From Bromus sterilis (lineage: Eukaryota > Streptophyta > Magnoliopsida > Poales > Poaceae): a DNA stretch of 64,000 bases. This document shows positions 35,476 through 48,488 of this stretch, in pieces. How positions within the stretch are numbered: position 1 is the stretch's first letter; each line of letters starts with the position of its first letter. The position numbers and the translations under genes were made by a program. The notes under the pieces are model-generated. The model saw only the letters and a program-made list of their open reading frames with translations. It did not search any database and was not told the origin of the DNA. The DNA is taken from assembly GCA_950022295.1 (NCBI GenBank), contig OX465599.1:275735501-275799500 (forward strand), written 5' to 3'.

Positions 35476-35699
35476 AAAATTAGGGCTAGGGGAATAATAT
35501 CATAAATTGATCTTGGCAAGGTGAGGGATGGATTTGAGATCACTTGGGCCAAGGAATAAAAATATGACCAAGCCATTAAGGCCAAAAGAGTTGCAAAACA
35601 TCGAGCAAAAAGTCAATTCCAGAAACAAGCCAAAGGGTTTTGCAAAGAAAAAGTTTTCAAAAACCAGGGTGTCACAAACCTACCCCCCTTAGGATGAAT

Positions 35700-38600
35700 C
35701 TTGTCCTCGAGATTCAGTTGCTCAGGGAACACATACGGATATGTGGATTTCAGAAAATCTTCCCTTTTCCCAAGTAGCTTCTTCCTCTATATGGTGCTCC
35801 CATAGTACCTTATAAAACCGTATTACCCTGCTGCGGGTGGTCCTTTCCATTTCCTCTAAAATTCTGACAGGTTTCTCTTCATATGTCAATTCCTTTGTCA
35901 GCTCTAATTATTTCATATCTTCCTTCTTGACTGGCGATGCAATGCATTTCCTTAACTGAGATATGTGGAAGACATCATGAAAATCAGACAGCTCCGGAGG
36001 TAACTCCAATTGATAAGCTACTCTTCTCCTCCGAGCTATTACTGTGAACGGTCCGATGTATCGAGCTGCAAGCTTCCCTCGAGTATGGAATCTCCTTACT
36101 CCTTTCATCGGTGTTACTCTAAGATAAGCATATTCTCCGGGCTCAAAGTTCACCTCACGATGTTTCGGGTCATAGTAGCTCTTCTGGAGAGACTTAGCTA
36201 CTTTTAGACGGTCCTGAATCTCTTTGACCTGCATTTTTGGCTCGAGCATCAAATCTGTACCAAAGATGAGACTCTCTCCTGTCTGTGACCAGTTCAAAGG
36301 GGTACGACACTTACGCCCATATAATGCTTCAAAGGGTGACATCTTGAGACTGGACCGATAACTGTTGTTGTCGGAGAACTTCGCATATGTAAACAGTCTT
36401 CCCACTTAGTTCCATAGGCTAGAGCACATGACCTGAGAATGTCTTCTAGTATCTGATTCACTTGTTCCGTTTGCCCATCTTTCTGTGGGTGATAGGCCAT
36501 GCTATGCTTTAGCGCGGTCCCTAAGGCTTGGTGTAGGCGTAGCCAAAATGCTGATGTGAATAGGGATCCTCTGTCTGAGGTAATCGTCTTGGGTACTCCA
36601 TGGAGACTAACAATTCGGGACATGTATAGCTGGGCTAGTTGGTCCGCTCGGTAAGTGGTTCTTACCGGAATAAAATGGGCCACCTTGGTGAGAATGTCCA
36701 CAATAACCCAAATGGCATCATGGCCTCGGGCCGACTTAGGGAGTCCCACGACAAAATCCATGCATATGTCATCCCACTTCCACTAACGGACTTGTAGGGG
36801 TTGCAGCAATCCAGCCGGCTTCTGGTGTTCAGCTTTGACTCTATTGCATATGTCCCAACACACAACGTAGTATGCAATATCCTTTCGCATTCCGGACCAC
36901 CAAAATGTTGTCCTTAAGTACTGGTACATCTTTGTACCTCCTGGGTGGATGGAATATGCGGATTCATGTGCCTCTCGCAGTATTTGTTGTCTTAAGTTGT
37001 TTTCATCCTGTATGCATATTCGGTCCTTGAACCATAGCGTTCCCTGGGTAACGATGTGGAAAGCTTAGGCCTTGCCTTGACATACCTTCTCATTGATATC
37101 TTGGATGTCTGGATCTTGCGTTTGTGCTTCCCTGACTTCTTCCATGAGGGCTGGGGTAATTTCCAATGTCTTTGCGTTCATCGGGCCACATAGCACCAGG
37201 TTGAGGCTGGCGAATCCCCTTTCCAGTGCTGGGTTAATCCTTCCGAGAGTGCATTTACCGTGCTCAACTTCCTGCTAAGGGCATCGGCGACGAGATTGGC
37301 CTTTCCGGGGTGATAGTTTATCCCAAGGTCATAGTCCTTAACCAATTCAAGCCATCTCCTTTGTCTGAGGTTGAGATCTGGTTGGGTGAAAATATACTTG
37401 AGGCTCATATGGTCCATGTATATTTCACACCGTTGGCCGATGAGGTAATTCCTCCATAGCTTCAGAGCTTGTGTACCACTGCCAAGTTCCAAATCGTGGG
37501 TGGGGTAATTTTCTTCATGATGTCTTAGCTGTTGGGACGCATAGGCCACAACCTTTCCATCTTGCATTAGTAGACAGCCAAGTCCACGTCTGGAAGCATC
37601 GCAGTATGTGTCAAATCCCTTGTGGATATCTGGCAAGGTTAAGAGGGGTGCGGAGGTTAACCTCGTCTTCAGTTTCATGAAGCTATAATCACATTCCTTA
37701 GTCTAGACAAACTTGTGATTCTTCTTCAATAGTTCTGTCAAAGGCTTGACTATCTTAGAGAATCCTTCAATGAATCGGCGATAATAGCCAGCCAATCCCA
37801 AGAAACTACGGACCTCGCTCACGGTAGTTGGTGGCTTCCAATTCAACACGTCAGCTACTTTACTCGGGTCTACAGAAACTCCTTGTTCTGATAGAATATG
37901 CCCCAGAAATCCAACTTCCTTTAGCCAGAACTCACACTTGCTGAATTTGGCGTATAAACGGTGAGCTCGCAGCCTCTCCAACATGGTAGGGAGGTGTTGC
38001 TCATGATCTTATTCACTCTTGGAGTATATGAGGATGTCATCGATGAACACCACCACAAACTTGTCCAAAAAGTCCACGAAGACCTTGTTCATCATGCCCA
38101 TGTAGTAGGCTGGAGCGTTCGTCAATCCGAATGACATGATCGTGAATTCATATAGGCCATACCTCGTGGTGAATGCCGTCTTGGGTATGTCTTCTTTCTT
38201 GATCTTCAGCTGGTGATAACCCATGCGGAGGTCTATCCTGGAAAATACCCGTGCACCATTTAAATGGTCGAACAGATCATCAATGCGAGGTAGTGGGTAT
38301 TTTTTCTTGATGGTAAATTTGTTTAGCGGGCGGTAGTCCACACAAATTCGGAGGCTATCATATTTCTTCTTTACGAACAACACAGGTGAACCCCATGGTG
38401 AAGTGCTAGGACTAATGTACCCTTTCTGCAATAACTCGTCCAATTGCTTCTCAGTTCCACCAGCTCTATGGATAGCATTCGATAGTACTTTTGTATATTG
38501 GGGATGTTCCAGGAACAATCTCGATAGAAAACTCCAGTTCCCTGTCAGGTGGCATTCCTGGCAATTCCTCCAGAAATACATCTGCAACTTCTCTGACTAT

Positions 38601-39272
38601 CAATATCTTGTCCATGTCAGTTGCGGTGACTCACACCATCCTCTCCCCTTGTGGCATTCCAACGATAGTAAACTGGACTGTCTTCCCGATGGTGTTAACC
38701 AGTTCCACTATCCGGGTTTCGAAATGGAGGTGTACTTGATGTTCTGTCAGCCAATCCACTCCAAGGATTGCATCTAGTCCCGTGGAGTCGAGCAGGATAA
38801 GGGTGGTTGGGAATTTCAGTCCATATATCAAAATCGATAGATCCTTGCATACATTTCTTGCTCTGAGCACACCCCTGGGATATTGTACCACCATGGTTTT
38901 ATCCGAGAGAGAGATGGGAAAATTGTGTACGGTGGCAAAACTCCGCGAAACAAACGAGTGGGTAGCCCCGGAATAATATAATATAACTGCATGTATGCCA
39001 TTAATAGGGAACATACCAATTAACACGTCAGGGGATTGGCGGGCTTCTTCGGCCGAGATGTGATGGACTCGACCTTGCTGATAGCCTGGGTTGGGGCGAC
39101 GCCAAAGGGTGTTGACTTGCAGCACTGTTTTCCCCATCTTGGTGGGGCATTGCCTGGAGTAGTGCCCTGGCTTTCCGCAGGTGAAACAAGTGTTGTTGCA
39201 CAGGCAATCTTCCCTCACCTGATTTGTGACGTAAGTCTTCTCCAGGTTCACCGGCTTGTTGGCGGCGGCGTT
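35700..39272 (-). pseudogene. Chromovirus pol: zinc knuckle, protease, RT, RNase H, integrase, chromodomain
   Basis: Read leftward. Zinc knuckle CFTCGKPGHYSRQCP near 39195-39150. Protease with LYYSGATHSFVS near 38985-38950, where the catalytic Asp of the usual DSGATH is Tyr. LGVDWL near 38775. RT at about 38500-38010 with ICVDYRPLNK, SRIDLRMGYHQL and FIDDILIYSK. Connection to 37703. RNase H with YCDASRRGLGC and ADALSRK (37620-37260). Integrase with an HHCC remnant, WVIVDILTKVAHF, TSDRGSLF and DGQTEQVNQ (36730-36440). C-terminal HDVFHISQLRKC near 35960. A decayed chromodomain (35900-35710). Stops and frame changes occur between nearly every block (for example 38009, 37703, 37178, 36294). The chromodomain places it with chromoviruses, which often target heterochromatin. 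Confidence 0.9.
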
Positions 39273-40871
39273 TGATACGTCCCAAACGTATCTATAATTT
39301 ATGCTTGCTCCATGCATGTTTTGTGTGACTTTGCCATGTTTTGCTTGAACTTTCATACACTTTTTAGCATATTTGGACTAATCTATTAACCCAGTGCACC
39401 CAGCTGCCAGTTACTGTTTTTGTATTTCAGGTTTTCCGGCCATTAAAAGTGCTCCAAAAAATCCGGAAAAATCAGCGACCCGGAAGCTTCCGGAATCACC
39501 AAGGTAGCGGAGGGGGGGCACCACCAGGAGACCAGGAGGGTCCCTGGCGCGGCCCCACCCTAGGCCGCGGCAGGAGGCCTCCTGGCTGCCTGGTGGGTCC
39601 CCTCGACACCCCCTCTGCCTATATTTAGCCCTCGGGTGGAAACCACTAATATCGATCTCTTTTCCGCGAACTCACCTCTGTACCGCCGCCGCCGCCGTTT
39701 CAAGATCGGGGCTGCCTCGAGAAGATATCCTGGCACCCTGTTGGGAGGATGAACCCCCTCCGGGAGACCATCCATAGCCATGGACGCCTCCCGGATGTGC
39801 CGTGAGTAGTCCCCCTTGGACCATGGGTCCGTGACCAGTACCTATGTGATGTACCTCTCCCCTCTTTGTGCTTCCACTTTCGAGACCTCGTGAACTGCCT
39901 CTCATGATCGAGGCACTTTTGTAATTTCCGCTGTTGCTATGCCGAGTTTGCTAGGATTTGATGGATTATGAGACTATGTTCAGATTGTGATGAGTAATAT
40001 ATTTGGTTATTCTCTTTTATATTTTGTTCTTGAGTAAATTCTTGCATGTTCTCCGTTGCAGTATTTTGCTTTGGCCAAGTAGTTTTCTTGCAACTCCAAG
40101 AGGGAGCGTTATGCTTGATTGTGGGTTCAGCCCCCTGATGTCTAGCTTGAGTGACAGAAACATGAGACTAGGGGATGTGTTGTTGCCACCAGGGATAAAA
40201 TAACGGTGCTTGTACCCGCGGGTGCAAGGATTGTTTACTTTACGCAAAGTTCTTTTAATGCAGTTGTCTGTTGCTTTGAGTTTACACTTTGGGTGGGATT
40301 CGCAACTTAATACCAGCGAGATGTTCTGGATAGATATCTCAAGGTGGATGATTCGTAGTAGATGCAGTTGGATTTCGGTCTACTTACCTTGGCGTACTGC
40401 CCATTGCTTTTGAGCCCTTCCTTTCATTGCAGCATAGTTAGCATTGCGGTGCCTTCATAATTCTGTCAATTGCCCAGCTATGATTTGTTTACCTCGCTAG
40501 CACTTTTATCGTCTTTTGGAAGAGAGACATCACTAGTGAAAATCACGGTACCCCGGTCCATCTTCACATTATTGTTTACACCCTTAGTTTACTTTCAGTC
40601 TTTACTTTCAGTTCCACTTTTATCTCTTGCGTTGATCCTTTGTAAACAGCAAGACCGGAGGAATTGACAACTCCTCTGTACTCGTTGGGAGAAAAGTTAT
40701 TTGTATCTGTGTGCAGGTCCACGTCAAGCGTCATGACACCTTCTTGTATCTCTTGGAGTCCTACTGGTTCGATACTCAACCTTAGCATCTTTGCTAAGGG
40801 AAACTTGCTGCTACACTGCATCTCACGTTCCACTTGGGGTAACCAACAAGGAGAGTTGCCACTCTGTATCA
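39273..40871 (+). mobile_element. Solo LTR of the Athila-type family, inserted in chromovirus gag
   Basis: This 1599 bp repeat begins TGATACGTCCCAAACG and ends CTCTGTATCA, flanked by GCGTT at 39268-39272 and 40872-40876. It aligns with the LTRs at 24819 and 53214. No internal region or second LTR is present, so it arose by LTR-LTR recombination. It separates the gag capsid part (right) from the zinc knuckle and pol (left) of the - strand chromovirus. Confidence 0.92.
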
Positions 40872-40876
40872 GCGTT

Positions 40877-41760
40877 GCCATTGTTCCAGGCGGGCTTGAA
40901 ATCGGTCTGGGCGGGATGCCAAGTGCGCTGCTTCCGAGAGGACGGCTCATTGTTGCCCTTCTTTACTTCATATTTGTGCTTGCGGGCGTCATACCCAAAC
41001 CTCCGCTCATTGAAGGACTTGTACTCGCGTTCTGCTATGAGAGCCTTATTTACAAGAGTTTGGAAGTCCGGGAATTCCAGCATACTGAGTTGGCAACGGA
41101 GAGTGGCGTTGAGTCTGCCTAGGAAGCGATCTATCTTCCTGTCTTCAGTGGCTACATCATGGATGGAGTACCTAGCGAGGTGGTTGAACTTGTTCAGGTA
41201 CTCAGTCACAGAAGAGTTGACTTGGACAAGAGCAAGGAGTTCCCTCTGTTTGACCTTCATCACTCCCGAGGGGACATGGTATGTCCGAAACTTCTCCTTG
41301 AATTTTTCCCAAGTGATGTCTTCTTCTGGGGCCATACCGCCTTGGTATTGTCCCATCAAGTAGCTGCATATCCTTCGAGATAGTGAGTGGAAAATGGTAC
41401 TCTATCAGATTCCTCACAACGGTAAATCTCCAATTTTTCTGTATTTTCCTTAGGCATTCATCAACTTCCATGGCATCATATGCCTAGTTAAATCTTGGTG
41501 GGTGGGTTCGCTGAAAGTCCGACAGCTTAGAAAGGGATCCTTGGTTCTGATTCTTTCCCACCATAGTCTGCATGCTTTTCAGAAATTCCATGAGGTCTTG
41601 ATTCCTTTTCTCTTCAAACATCCTCATGATCAGATCTGTGGTTGGTGCCTTCTATGGATGGGGTGGTAACTATTCTGGTGACAGTCTGGCTCGTCTGGCG
41701 GATCGACAAACTGGGGTGTCCTCGCCACCATGGCTGCTGCCTTCACCTCTTCTCATCCTG
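40877..41760 (-). pseudogene. Chromovirus gag, decayed
   Basis: The best part, 41359-40877, reads ITWEKFKEKFRTYHVPSG, SSVTEYLNKFNHLARY and DRFLGRLNATLRCQL, the capsid domain of Tekay-type chromoviruses. A frame change near 41340-41400 leads to the upstream part with MEVDECLRKIQK (41471). Further right, only traces remain to about 41760. The C-terminal zinc knuckle is on the far side of the inserted solo LTR. Confidence 0.8.
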
Positions 41761-42224
41761 GGTGAGTCTGCATCTCGACCTCCTGCTGGCGCAGAATGAT
41801 GAGGGCATCTAGAGCAGCATAGTGGATAGCCTGCTCGAGAGTGGAAGCAGGTCCTCCCTTCGAAGAACGCGAATGGCTACCGACCGCAGAACTCGTGAAA
41901 AGGATCACCTTGGCGCGGTACTTATGCATGAAGTCTTCCAGCTTCTCGCGGTACACCTGTTACACCGGGTCCTCTCCCTGAGGGTATATACGAAGCCAAA
42001 CGCGGCGAAGAAGCAAAGGAAAGATGGACGGTGACGGCTCGAACTCGAAGGGTTATGGAATAGGTGCGATCACACTCACAGTGTTAGCCATTAGCAATAA
42101 AAATAAATGCATCTATATGCATGCCATGCAATCAGCCAATGCATCAATCAAGGTGCACAAAACAAGCAAGACTCTAGACTTAATGTTAACCTAGCGCTCG
42201 AGCTAACTAGCCAGCCCCACAGTC

Positions 42225-42242
42225 AACACGGCTTTGATACCA
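42225..42242 (-). other. Chromovirus primer binding site
   Basis: On the - strand TGGTATCAAAGCCGTGTT begins a few bases after the 5' LTR end. TGGTATCAGAGC is the usual site complementary to initiator methionine tRNA; one base differs in the core. Confidence 0.85.
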
Positions 42243-42842
42243 AACGTTGTGGCACCCCGGCTCAGAGCAACCGGTTTACTCTACATTGCCAGCCCAGATA
42301 TCATGTCTTCTGGCAATGCACAACATCTTGGTATAGAAATAACCACATTCATTGATAACTATACAAGTACATAGGTTCAGGGTACATGATACTACGAGGC
42401 AAGGCGGCACGTCTCGTGCGGCAATAATATCTACATTATTTATGTAACATCTCAGGGCCTCGATACGAGCATCGGGATACTAAAGGGCAGCGGAATAATG
42501 GGGTGATGGAACTCCACTCCATGGGGACACTGCTGGGACACGGCCTAGTTCACAAAGTATGGAACACCAGAGCTTCTAGGTATAGCTTCTCCTGCATGTG
42601 GCATGACACGGCAGGTCAATACATTGAATGTTCTTGCCAGCTCATAACATCCAAGTCATTAGGACAGAACAAGAGCATAGCAATAACAGTTCAAACAATG
42701 CTAACAGATAAGTATAGCATATTATCAAGATTAACACTACTTCAGGGGCAATCATTGATTAAGGCCACGGGGATTACTCATGATCATCTCATGATTATGC
42801 GACTTACCTTAGACTCTTTACAGACTCAATAATCGGGTTACG

Positions 42843-43086
42843 GGTCATCGCATGACCACTCAGCTTGTCTGGGTCATCGCACGACCACTCAACGGGTTAG
42901 GGGTCATCGCATGACCACCCAACTTATCCGGTCATCACATGACCAACAATTCATACGGGTCGCCGCACGGCCACTCAACGGGTTTGGGATCATCGCATGA
43001 CTACCCGACTTATCAGGTAATCGCATGACTACCCAACTTATCAGGTCATCGCATGACTAACAACTTGCATGGGTCATCGCATGACC
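42843..43086. repeat. Palindrome array in the 5' LTR
   Basis: The same repeat as at 30993-31208, here with about nine units, some with unmatched changes (for example GGTCGCCGCACGGCC near 42958). One extra unit relative to the sister LTR suggests turnover by slippage or unequal exchange since insertion. Confidence 0.85.
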
Positions 43087-45399
43087 ACAAACTTAGAAAA
43101 ATCATCCAACCGGGTTCATGTTGATCCATAGGGTGACCTAGTACGAACTGTGTCCAACACCGTGGACTCGGATATTCGAATAGATATGTACACTCGGCAG
43201 AGGTTGTGCACTTTAACAACACCCTGGAGCTCCTTGTCCAACGTACTAGGACTACTCCAACGAAACCCGTCTACCGCGGAACCTTTCTACGGTACCACCA
43301 ACATACCTTCGTGTCTTGGGTATCCCTGTGTCCTCCAGACACCTGCCATCGCATGTCAAACAACATTGTCCCAAACGGGGACTCCTGGGTAACATATCAT
43401 CTCTAGATCTCGAGATTATCGACGCCTACATGTTCAGGGTAGCGCGCACGCATTAGCTCCCCTCTTTGGTGATACCCGTAAAAGGCACAACGATAGACCA
43501 AGCTAAGGCCTGCCCATAGAGGCAAATGTGGCTGCACTAGTAAAGCTCGGTTCGGTGGCACTTGGTCAATGGTTAATTCATGTTCATTATGTTACATCAT
43601 TATTAACTTGACATCACATGATCTAAGTCATAGAAACATAAGTCTACCATAGCAATATTGATATGAACATGATACTACCATTACCACCAAGTATGTGTAG
43701 CAACTAGCATGATATAAGATGAACATGGTCAGGACATAAGCTTTACCTAGGCAAAACACATAAGCATGGATATGATTAACATGAACGGGATGCTAGCATG
43801 AACATGGCCTAAATAACATGAGCATGATAATGACCAGTGAGCATGGCATGATTACTTCTAGCATATCATATCAAGCAAGCATGGTATAATTATTATAAAA
43901 ATGTCAAACAAGATCAAAGTATCATCGAAATCACCAAAAAAATGCATATGAACCATGGCACTTGCAATTCCTTCATGAAAATTGATGGTGTGGCTTGCCT
44001 TGGTCAGATGGAGTGTCATTGAACTCCTGATCCTTAGCAACCAAATTGCCTCGTTCTGAAATAATTTCCCACACGAAAAGAATAAGTCAAACAAATCATT
44101 CCTTCTGTCCAGTGACTCTAGACAGAAAAGAAAGCTATGAAAATTTGCAAGATTAAAGAGGGTCTCAAGACAAAACCATAGCAAAAAGAATCAACTCATT
44201 TGGTCGTATGGTTTAGGAGATATCGGTGGTCAAAGGTTGCTCAAATAAATGGATTTAAATTGATTTAAATCAATTTCTCAGAATTCCCAGAGTAGGCCAC
44301 GTCGATGGAGTATTCCAACGAGGGCGCCTTCACTAGAAAAATGGTTTGGAGGGGTTGGGGTGGCTGGAAGGTGGGGCCCGCCTATCGGGTTCAACAGAGG
44401 AGGGAGGGGGAAACAAGGCCAACGGCTCCGGCGAGGTGGCTCACCGACGTGGAGGCCTCGGCGATTGCCTACTGGTGCGGGAATGGGTGTAGATGAGTGC
44501 GGGGAGCCTCTATATACCCGTAGGTCGGCGAATGGTGGTCGCACGACGAGGCTAGCTTCTTCTCAAGTAACGGACGACGGCGGTGCTCGTCGGGATCGGG
44601 ATTCCTGCACGGAATCGCCCGATTGAGCATTGCGTTAGCACCACTGGAGGCAAAGGAGACTAGGGGAAGTGGTGGCGAGGTCTGGGGGCAACCAGGGGCG
44701 ATTTGGCGGAGCTGCAATCCCACGGCAGTGCTCTGGTATGATCCAAGGACAGGGGCCTCCCTGGTCGGGTTTTAGTGAGGGGGAGCTCGATTGGAGTACG
44801 GTGGGGTGTGTTTCGATGCTCTGGAGGCGATCCCGACGAGCCTTCACGAGGGGGATGGGGTTTATATAGGTGGAGAGGTGATCCCGACGAGCTCGCCGCC
44901 AGGAGGAAACTGCCGGAGCAGTGCGGGGTTCTGGCCAGCTCGGGAGGGTTCTACGTGACTAGAGGGGTTCAATGCGACCAAGCACGCGTGCACGCTTCGT
45001 CCAAACCTATTGCTGCAGGGGGGCGTAGCACAGGAGAACAGTGGCCATGGAAGGTGCGGTAGCCTACGACGGAGAGGTTCCCAGTGGTCGACGTGGCTTT
45101 GGCTGGGACTGGTGGACGGCTGGGATGCGCTAGTGCCAATGACACAAGGATGCGGCCACGGGCGAGGCGGGGTCAAGCTGGGTGCGGTGGTCAATGCGCG
45201 TGCGGCGGCCTGCGACGACGAGCCTTCCAGCGAGCGGTGCGACTTTAACCGGGGACAGGTGGACAACTGGGCTTTCCCCGTGGCTACGGAAACAAGGATG
45301 CAGCCACGGGCTCTCGGGGCGAGGCGTGGCCGAGATGGCGACGGGTCGGGCATGCCCAGAGCACGCCGATGACCGGCCTGCTGTGCGGTCACCCCGTGC

Positions 45400-46743
45400 T
45401 GATGCACAAGATAACTTCTTGCTCCTCGTTGGTTTCCCTAAGTGGAAGGTTGAGATGTAGCGCAGCAGCAAGTTTCCCTTAGCGAATGCTAAGGTTTAGT
45501 ATCGACCAGTAGGACTCCAAGAGATACAAGAAGGTGGTAAAGTGAACAATGGCGCCGTTCACAATCTAAAGATTGCTTACTTCACCTGGACCTACACACA
45601 CATCAAATACCTTTTCTCCCAACGAGTACAGAGGAGTTGTCAATTCCTCCGTCCTTGCCGTTTACAAAGGATCAACGCAAGAGATAATAATAGCGGCAAC
45701 TGAAAGTAAATTGAAGGTGTAAACAATGATGGAAAATATGGACCGGGGTCCCGTGATGTTCACTAGTGATGTCTCTCTCCCAAAAGACGATAAAAGTGCT
45801 AGCGAGGTAAACAAATCACAGCTGGGCAATTGACATGATTATAAAGGCACCGCAATGCTAACTATGGTACAACACATCCCCTAGTCTCATGTTTCTATCA
45901 CTCAAGCTAGACATCAAGGGGCAGAACCCACAATCAAGCACAATGCTCCCTCTTGGAGTTGCAAAAAATCACTTGGCCAAAGCAAAATACGGCAACGGAG
46001 AACATGCAATAATTTAATCAAGAACATAAATATAAAATAGAAGAACCAAATATATTACTCATCACAATCTGAACATAATCTCATAATCCATCAGATCTCA
46101 ACAAACTCAGCATAGCAACGGCAAAAAATTACAAAGATGCCTCGATCATGTGAGGCAGCTCACGAGGTCTCGAAAGTGGAAGCACAAAGAGGGGAGAGAT
46201 AGATCACATAGCTACTGGTCACGGACCCATGGTCCAAGGGGGACTACTCACGGCAGGGTGCTGGGCAGCTTCTTCTAGCAGCCCCGATCTTTAAACGGCG
46301 GCGGCGGCGATACAGAGAGGAGAACGGGAATAGAAGATTGCTATTAGGGGTTTCCTCCGCTGGGGCTAAATATAGGCCAAAGGGGGCACCAAGGGGGGGC
46401 AGAGGGCAGCCAGGAGGCCTCCTAGCGCGCCCTACGGTTGGGCCGCGCCAGGGACCCTCCCGGGGCCCTGGTGGGTCCACTCCCTTCCATCTTCGGTTAT
46501 TCGGAAAGCTCTGCGACGCTGATTTTTTATATAATTTTTCCAGAATTTTTTTGTCACTTTTAATGGACGAAAAACCTGAAATATAAAAACAGTAGAAAAC
46601 AGGAACTAGCAACTGGGTGCACTGGGTTAATAGGTTAGTCCAAATATGATCAAAAGTGTATGAAAGTTCAAGAAAAACATGGCAAAGTCACACAAATCAT
46701 GCATGGAGCAAGCAGAAATTATAGATATGTTTGGGACGTATCA
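45400..46743 (-). repeat. 3' LTR of the minus-strand Athila-type element
   Basis: At 1344 bp it is about 316 bp shorter than its partner because of two deletions. One removes the equivalent of 53699-53948 (junction near 45873). The other removes the equivalent of about 54330-54390 (junction near 46254), with CGGCA at both edges of the lost part. Confidence 0.9.
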
Positions 46744-47090
46744 ACATCCCCAAGCTTAATTCCTGCTCTTCCTCGAGTAGGTAAATGATAACAAGCATAA
46801 TTTCTGTGGCGACATTCCACACAACCATATAAGGACTTTTAAGTAAAGAAATCAAAGGATGCAATTCAATTCAAGTCTTAACAAGCAAGAGTCTATATTA
46901 GTATTGACACAAGCAATAAAAGAACAAAGGGTGCAAGAGCTCTCGCTTTCTGTGACTCGAATGTCTCCAGATGGTGTTTGCGTCCAAGCAGGGGGATAGG
47001 GAATACGAGAAGAAAAAGTATTTATGTTGAGAACTACTATCTACTAAAGTTTCACATTTAGTCTCCTTAGGATTCTTATCTTGACTCGTC
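46744..47090 (-). other. Non-coding internal region next to the 3' LTR
   Basis: No coding domain is seen. It begins with the polypurine tract and is typical of the long untranslated 3' region of Athila-type elements. Confidence 0.6.
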
Positions 47091-48485
47091 CACTACTAGG
47101 GAATAGCCTTTTAGTGGCGTCCTTTTTTGCGTTTAGTGGCGCATTTCAAATGCGCCACTAACGACAAGCCACTAATAAGGCCTTAATAGTGGCGCATTTG
47201 AAATGCGCCACCCCTAAGAATCTTAGGCGTGGCGCATTTCTGAAATGCGCCACGCCTAAGATTCTTAGGGGTGGCGCATTTTGAAGATGCGCCACCATTA
47301 ACTTTTTTTTGAATTTTGAATCTGGATCCGGATCTGGATCTGGATTACGATTTTTTTGCTCGTTTTTTGTTTGAATGATTTGTCCCGTTCATCTAGCCAC
47401 TCTTCTTGGTCATTTTTATTCTCTGTCTCCTTCATCTAACTTTTTTTTCTCAGGATGTAGGGCGCCATGGAGGAAGAGACGAGGAGGAGGAGGAGCCAAG
47501 AAAGGGGAGGAGGAACCATGAGGAGTAGGAGCCATGGAGGAGGGGAGGAGGAAGAATAAAGGGGAGGAGGAACCTTGGAGGATTAGGAGCCATGGAGGAG
47601 AGGAGGAGGAAGAAGACCCGTGAAGGAGGGGGAAACTTGGAGGAGGAGGATGAGCCATGGAGGAGGGGAGGATGAGGAGGAGCAGCAGACTTGGAGCCAT
47701 GGAGGAGGGGAGGAGGAGGAGCCATGCCATGGAGGAGGGGAGGAGGAGGAGGAGGGCGCCATGGAGAAGGTGGAGAGGAGGAGGAGATGGTGGAGAGGAG
47801 GATAAGAATGAAGAGGTAAGGAGGAGAAGGAAGCCGGACGGGTTATATATACCCTTATTAGTGGCGCATATAGCAAAATGCGCCACCCATAAGAACCTTA
47901 GGGGTGGCGCACCTAGCAAAATGCGCCACTAATAAGTTTTGAATTTTTTTCAATTTTTTTGGCCTCCAGATCTTCAAACGCCCGTAACTTTTTTTCTGTT
48001 AGGTATTTGAGGATTCTAAAAATGTTCAACTTGTTGCACCCAGTTGAATTTGGATATAACTTTTCGAGTAGATGATTTTTCATATAATAAACTTTTTCAT
48101 CGGAGGTCGTATGCAAAAGTTAGCCCATTTTACGAAATTCTCGGGAGATTTTGCAAAAAAAGTCGAAATTCATATTTGTAAATTTTCCTAACATCTAGAC
48201 CACATATCATTTGGGAAACTTATTTTCTTTTATTTTTTTGACAGTGGGGGGGGAGGGGTGTATTTGTGTGTTGGGAATTTTCTGCTTATTAGTGGCGCAT
48301 ACGCAAGATGCGCCACCAGGCTGGACCATTCTTAGGGGTGGCGCACTGGAAAATAATGCGCCACCCCTAAGGTCTTATGGGTGGTGCATTATTTTGCAGT
48401 GCGCCACCCCTAACATGTGGTGGCGCATGGCTTGTTATATGCGCCACTAATAAGCTTTCCATGTATAGCTATTTCCCTAGGAGTG
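47091..48485 (+). mobile_element. Short non-autonomous CACTA derivative, copy 2
   Basis: This 1395 bp element starts CACTACTAGGGAATAGCC and ends CTAGGAGTG (one change from the family end), flanked by GTC at 47088-47090 and 48486-48488. It has the GTGGCGCAT/ATGCGCCAC palindromes at both ends and shares the stretch around 47950-48240 with the other copies. In place of the 5S-like block it has a GGATCT repeat (47328-47346) and a long purine-rich tract. Confidence 0.92.
47456..47815 (+). repeat. Purine-rich minisatellite in CACTA copy 2
   Basis: About 360 bp in which nearly every base on the + strand is G or A. It is built from irregular repeats of GGAGGAGGAG and AGCCATGGAGGAGGGGAGG. Open frames on both strands run through it (Ser/Pro/Leu-rich on one, Gly/Glu/Arg-rich on the other), as repeats of multiples of three allow. 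I do not treat these as genes. Confidence 0.85.
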
Positions 48486-48488
48486 GTC

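Larger units (their letters stand above)
30398..35676 (-). repeat. 3' LTR of the chromovirus
   Basis: It is a copy of the LTR at 42248-55460, interrupted at 33982-35475 by a CACTA derivative. Without that insert it is about 3.78 kb. The GC-rich open frames in it (for example 33000-33500) occur with different breaks in the sister LTR and I do not regard them as genes. Confidence 0.9.

Noticed and set aside
47416..47919. Ser/Pro/Leu-rich protein on the minus strand
   Set aside because: It is a product of a purine-rich trinucleotide-based repeat; several frames are open at once and the composition is simple.
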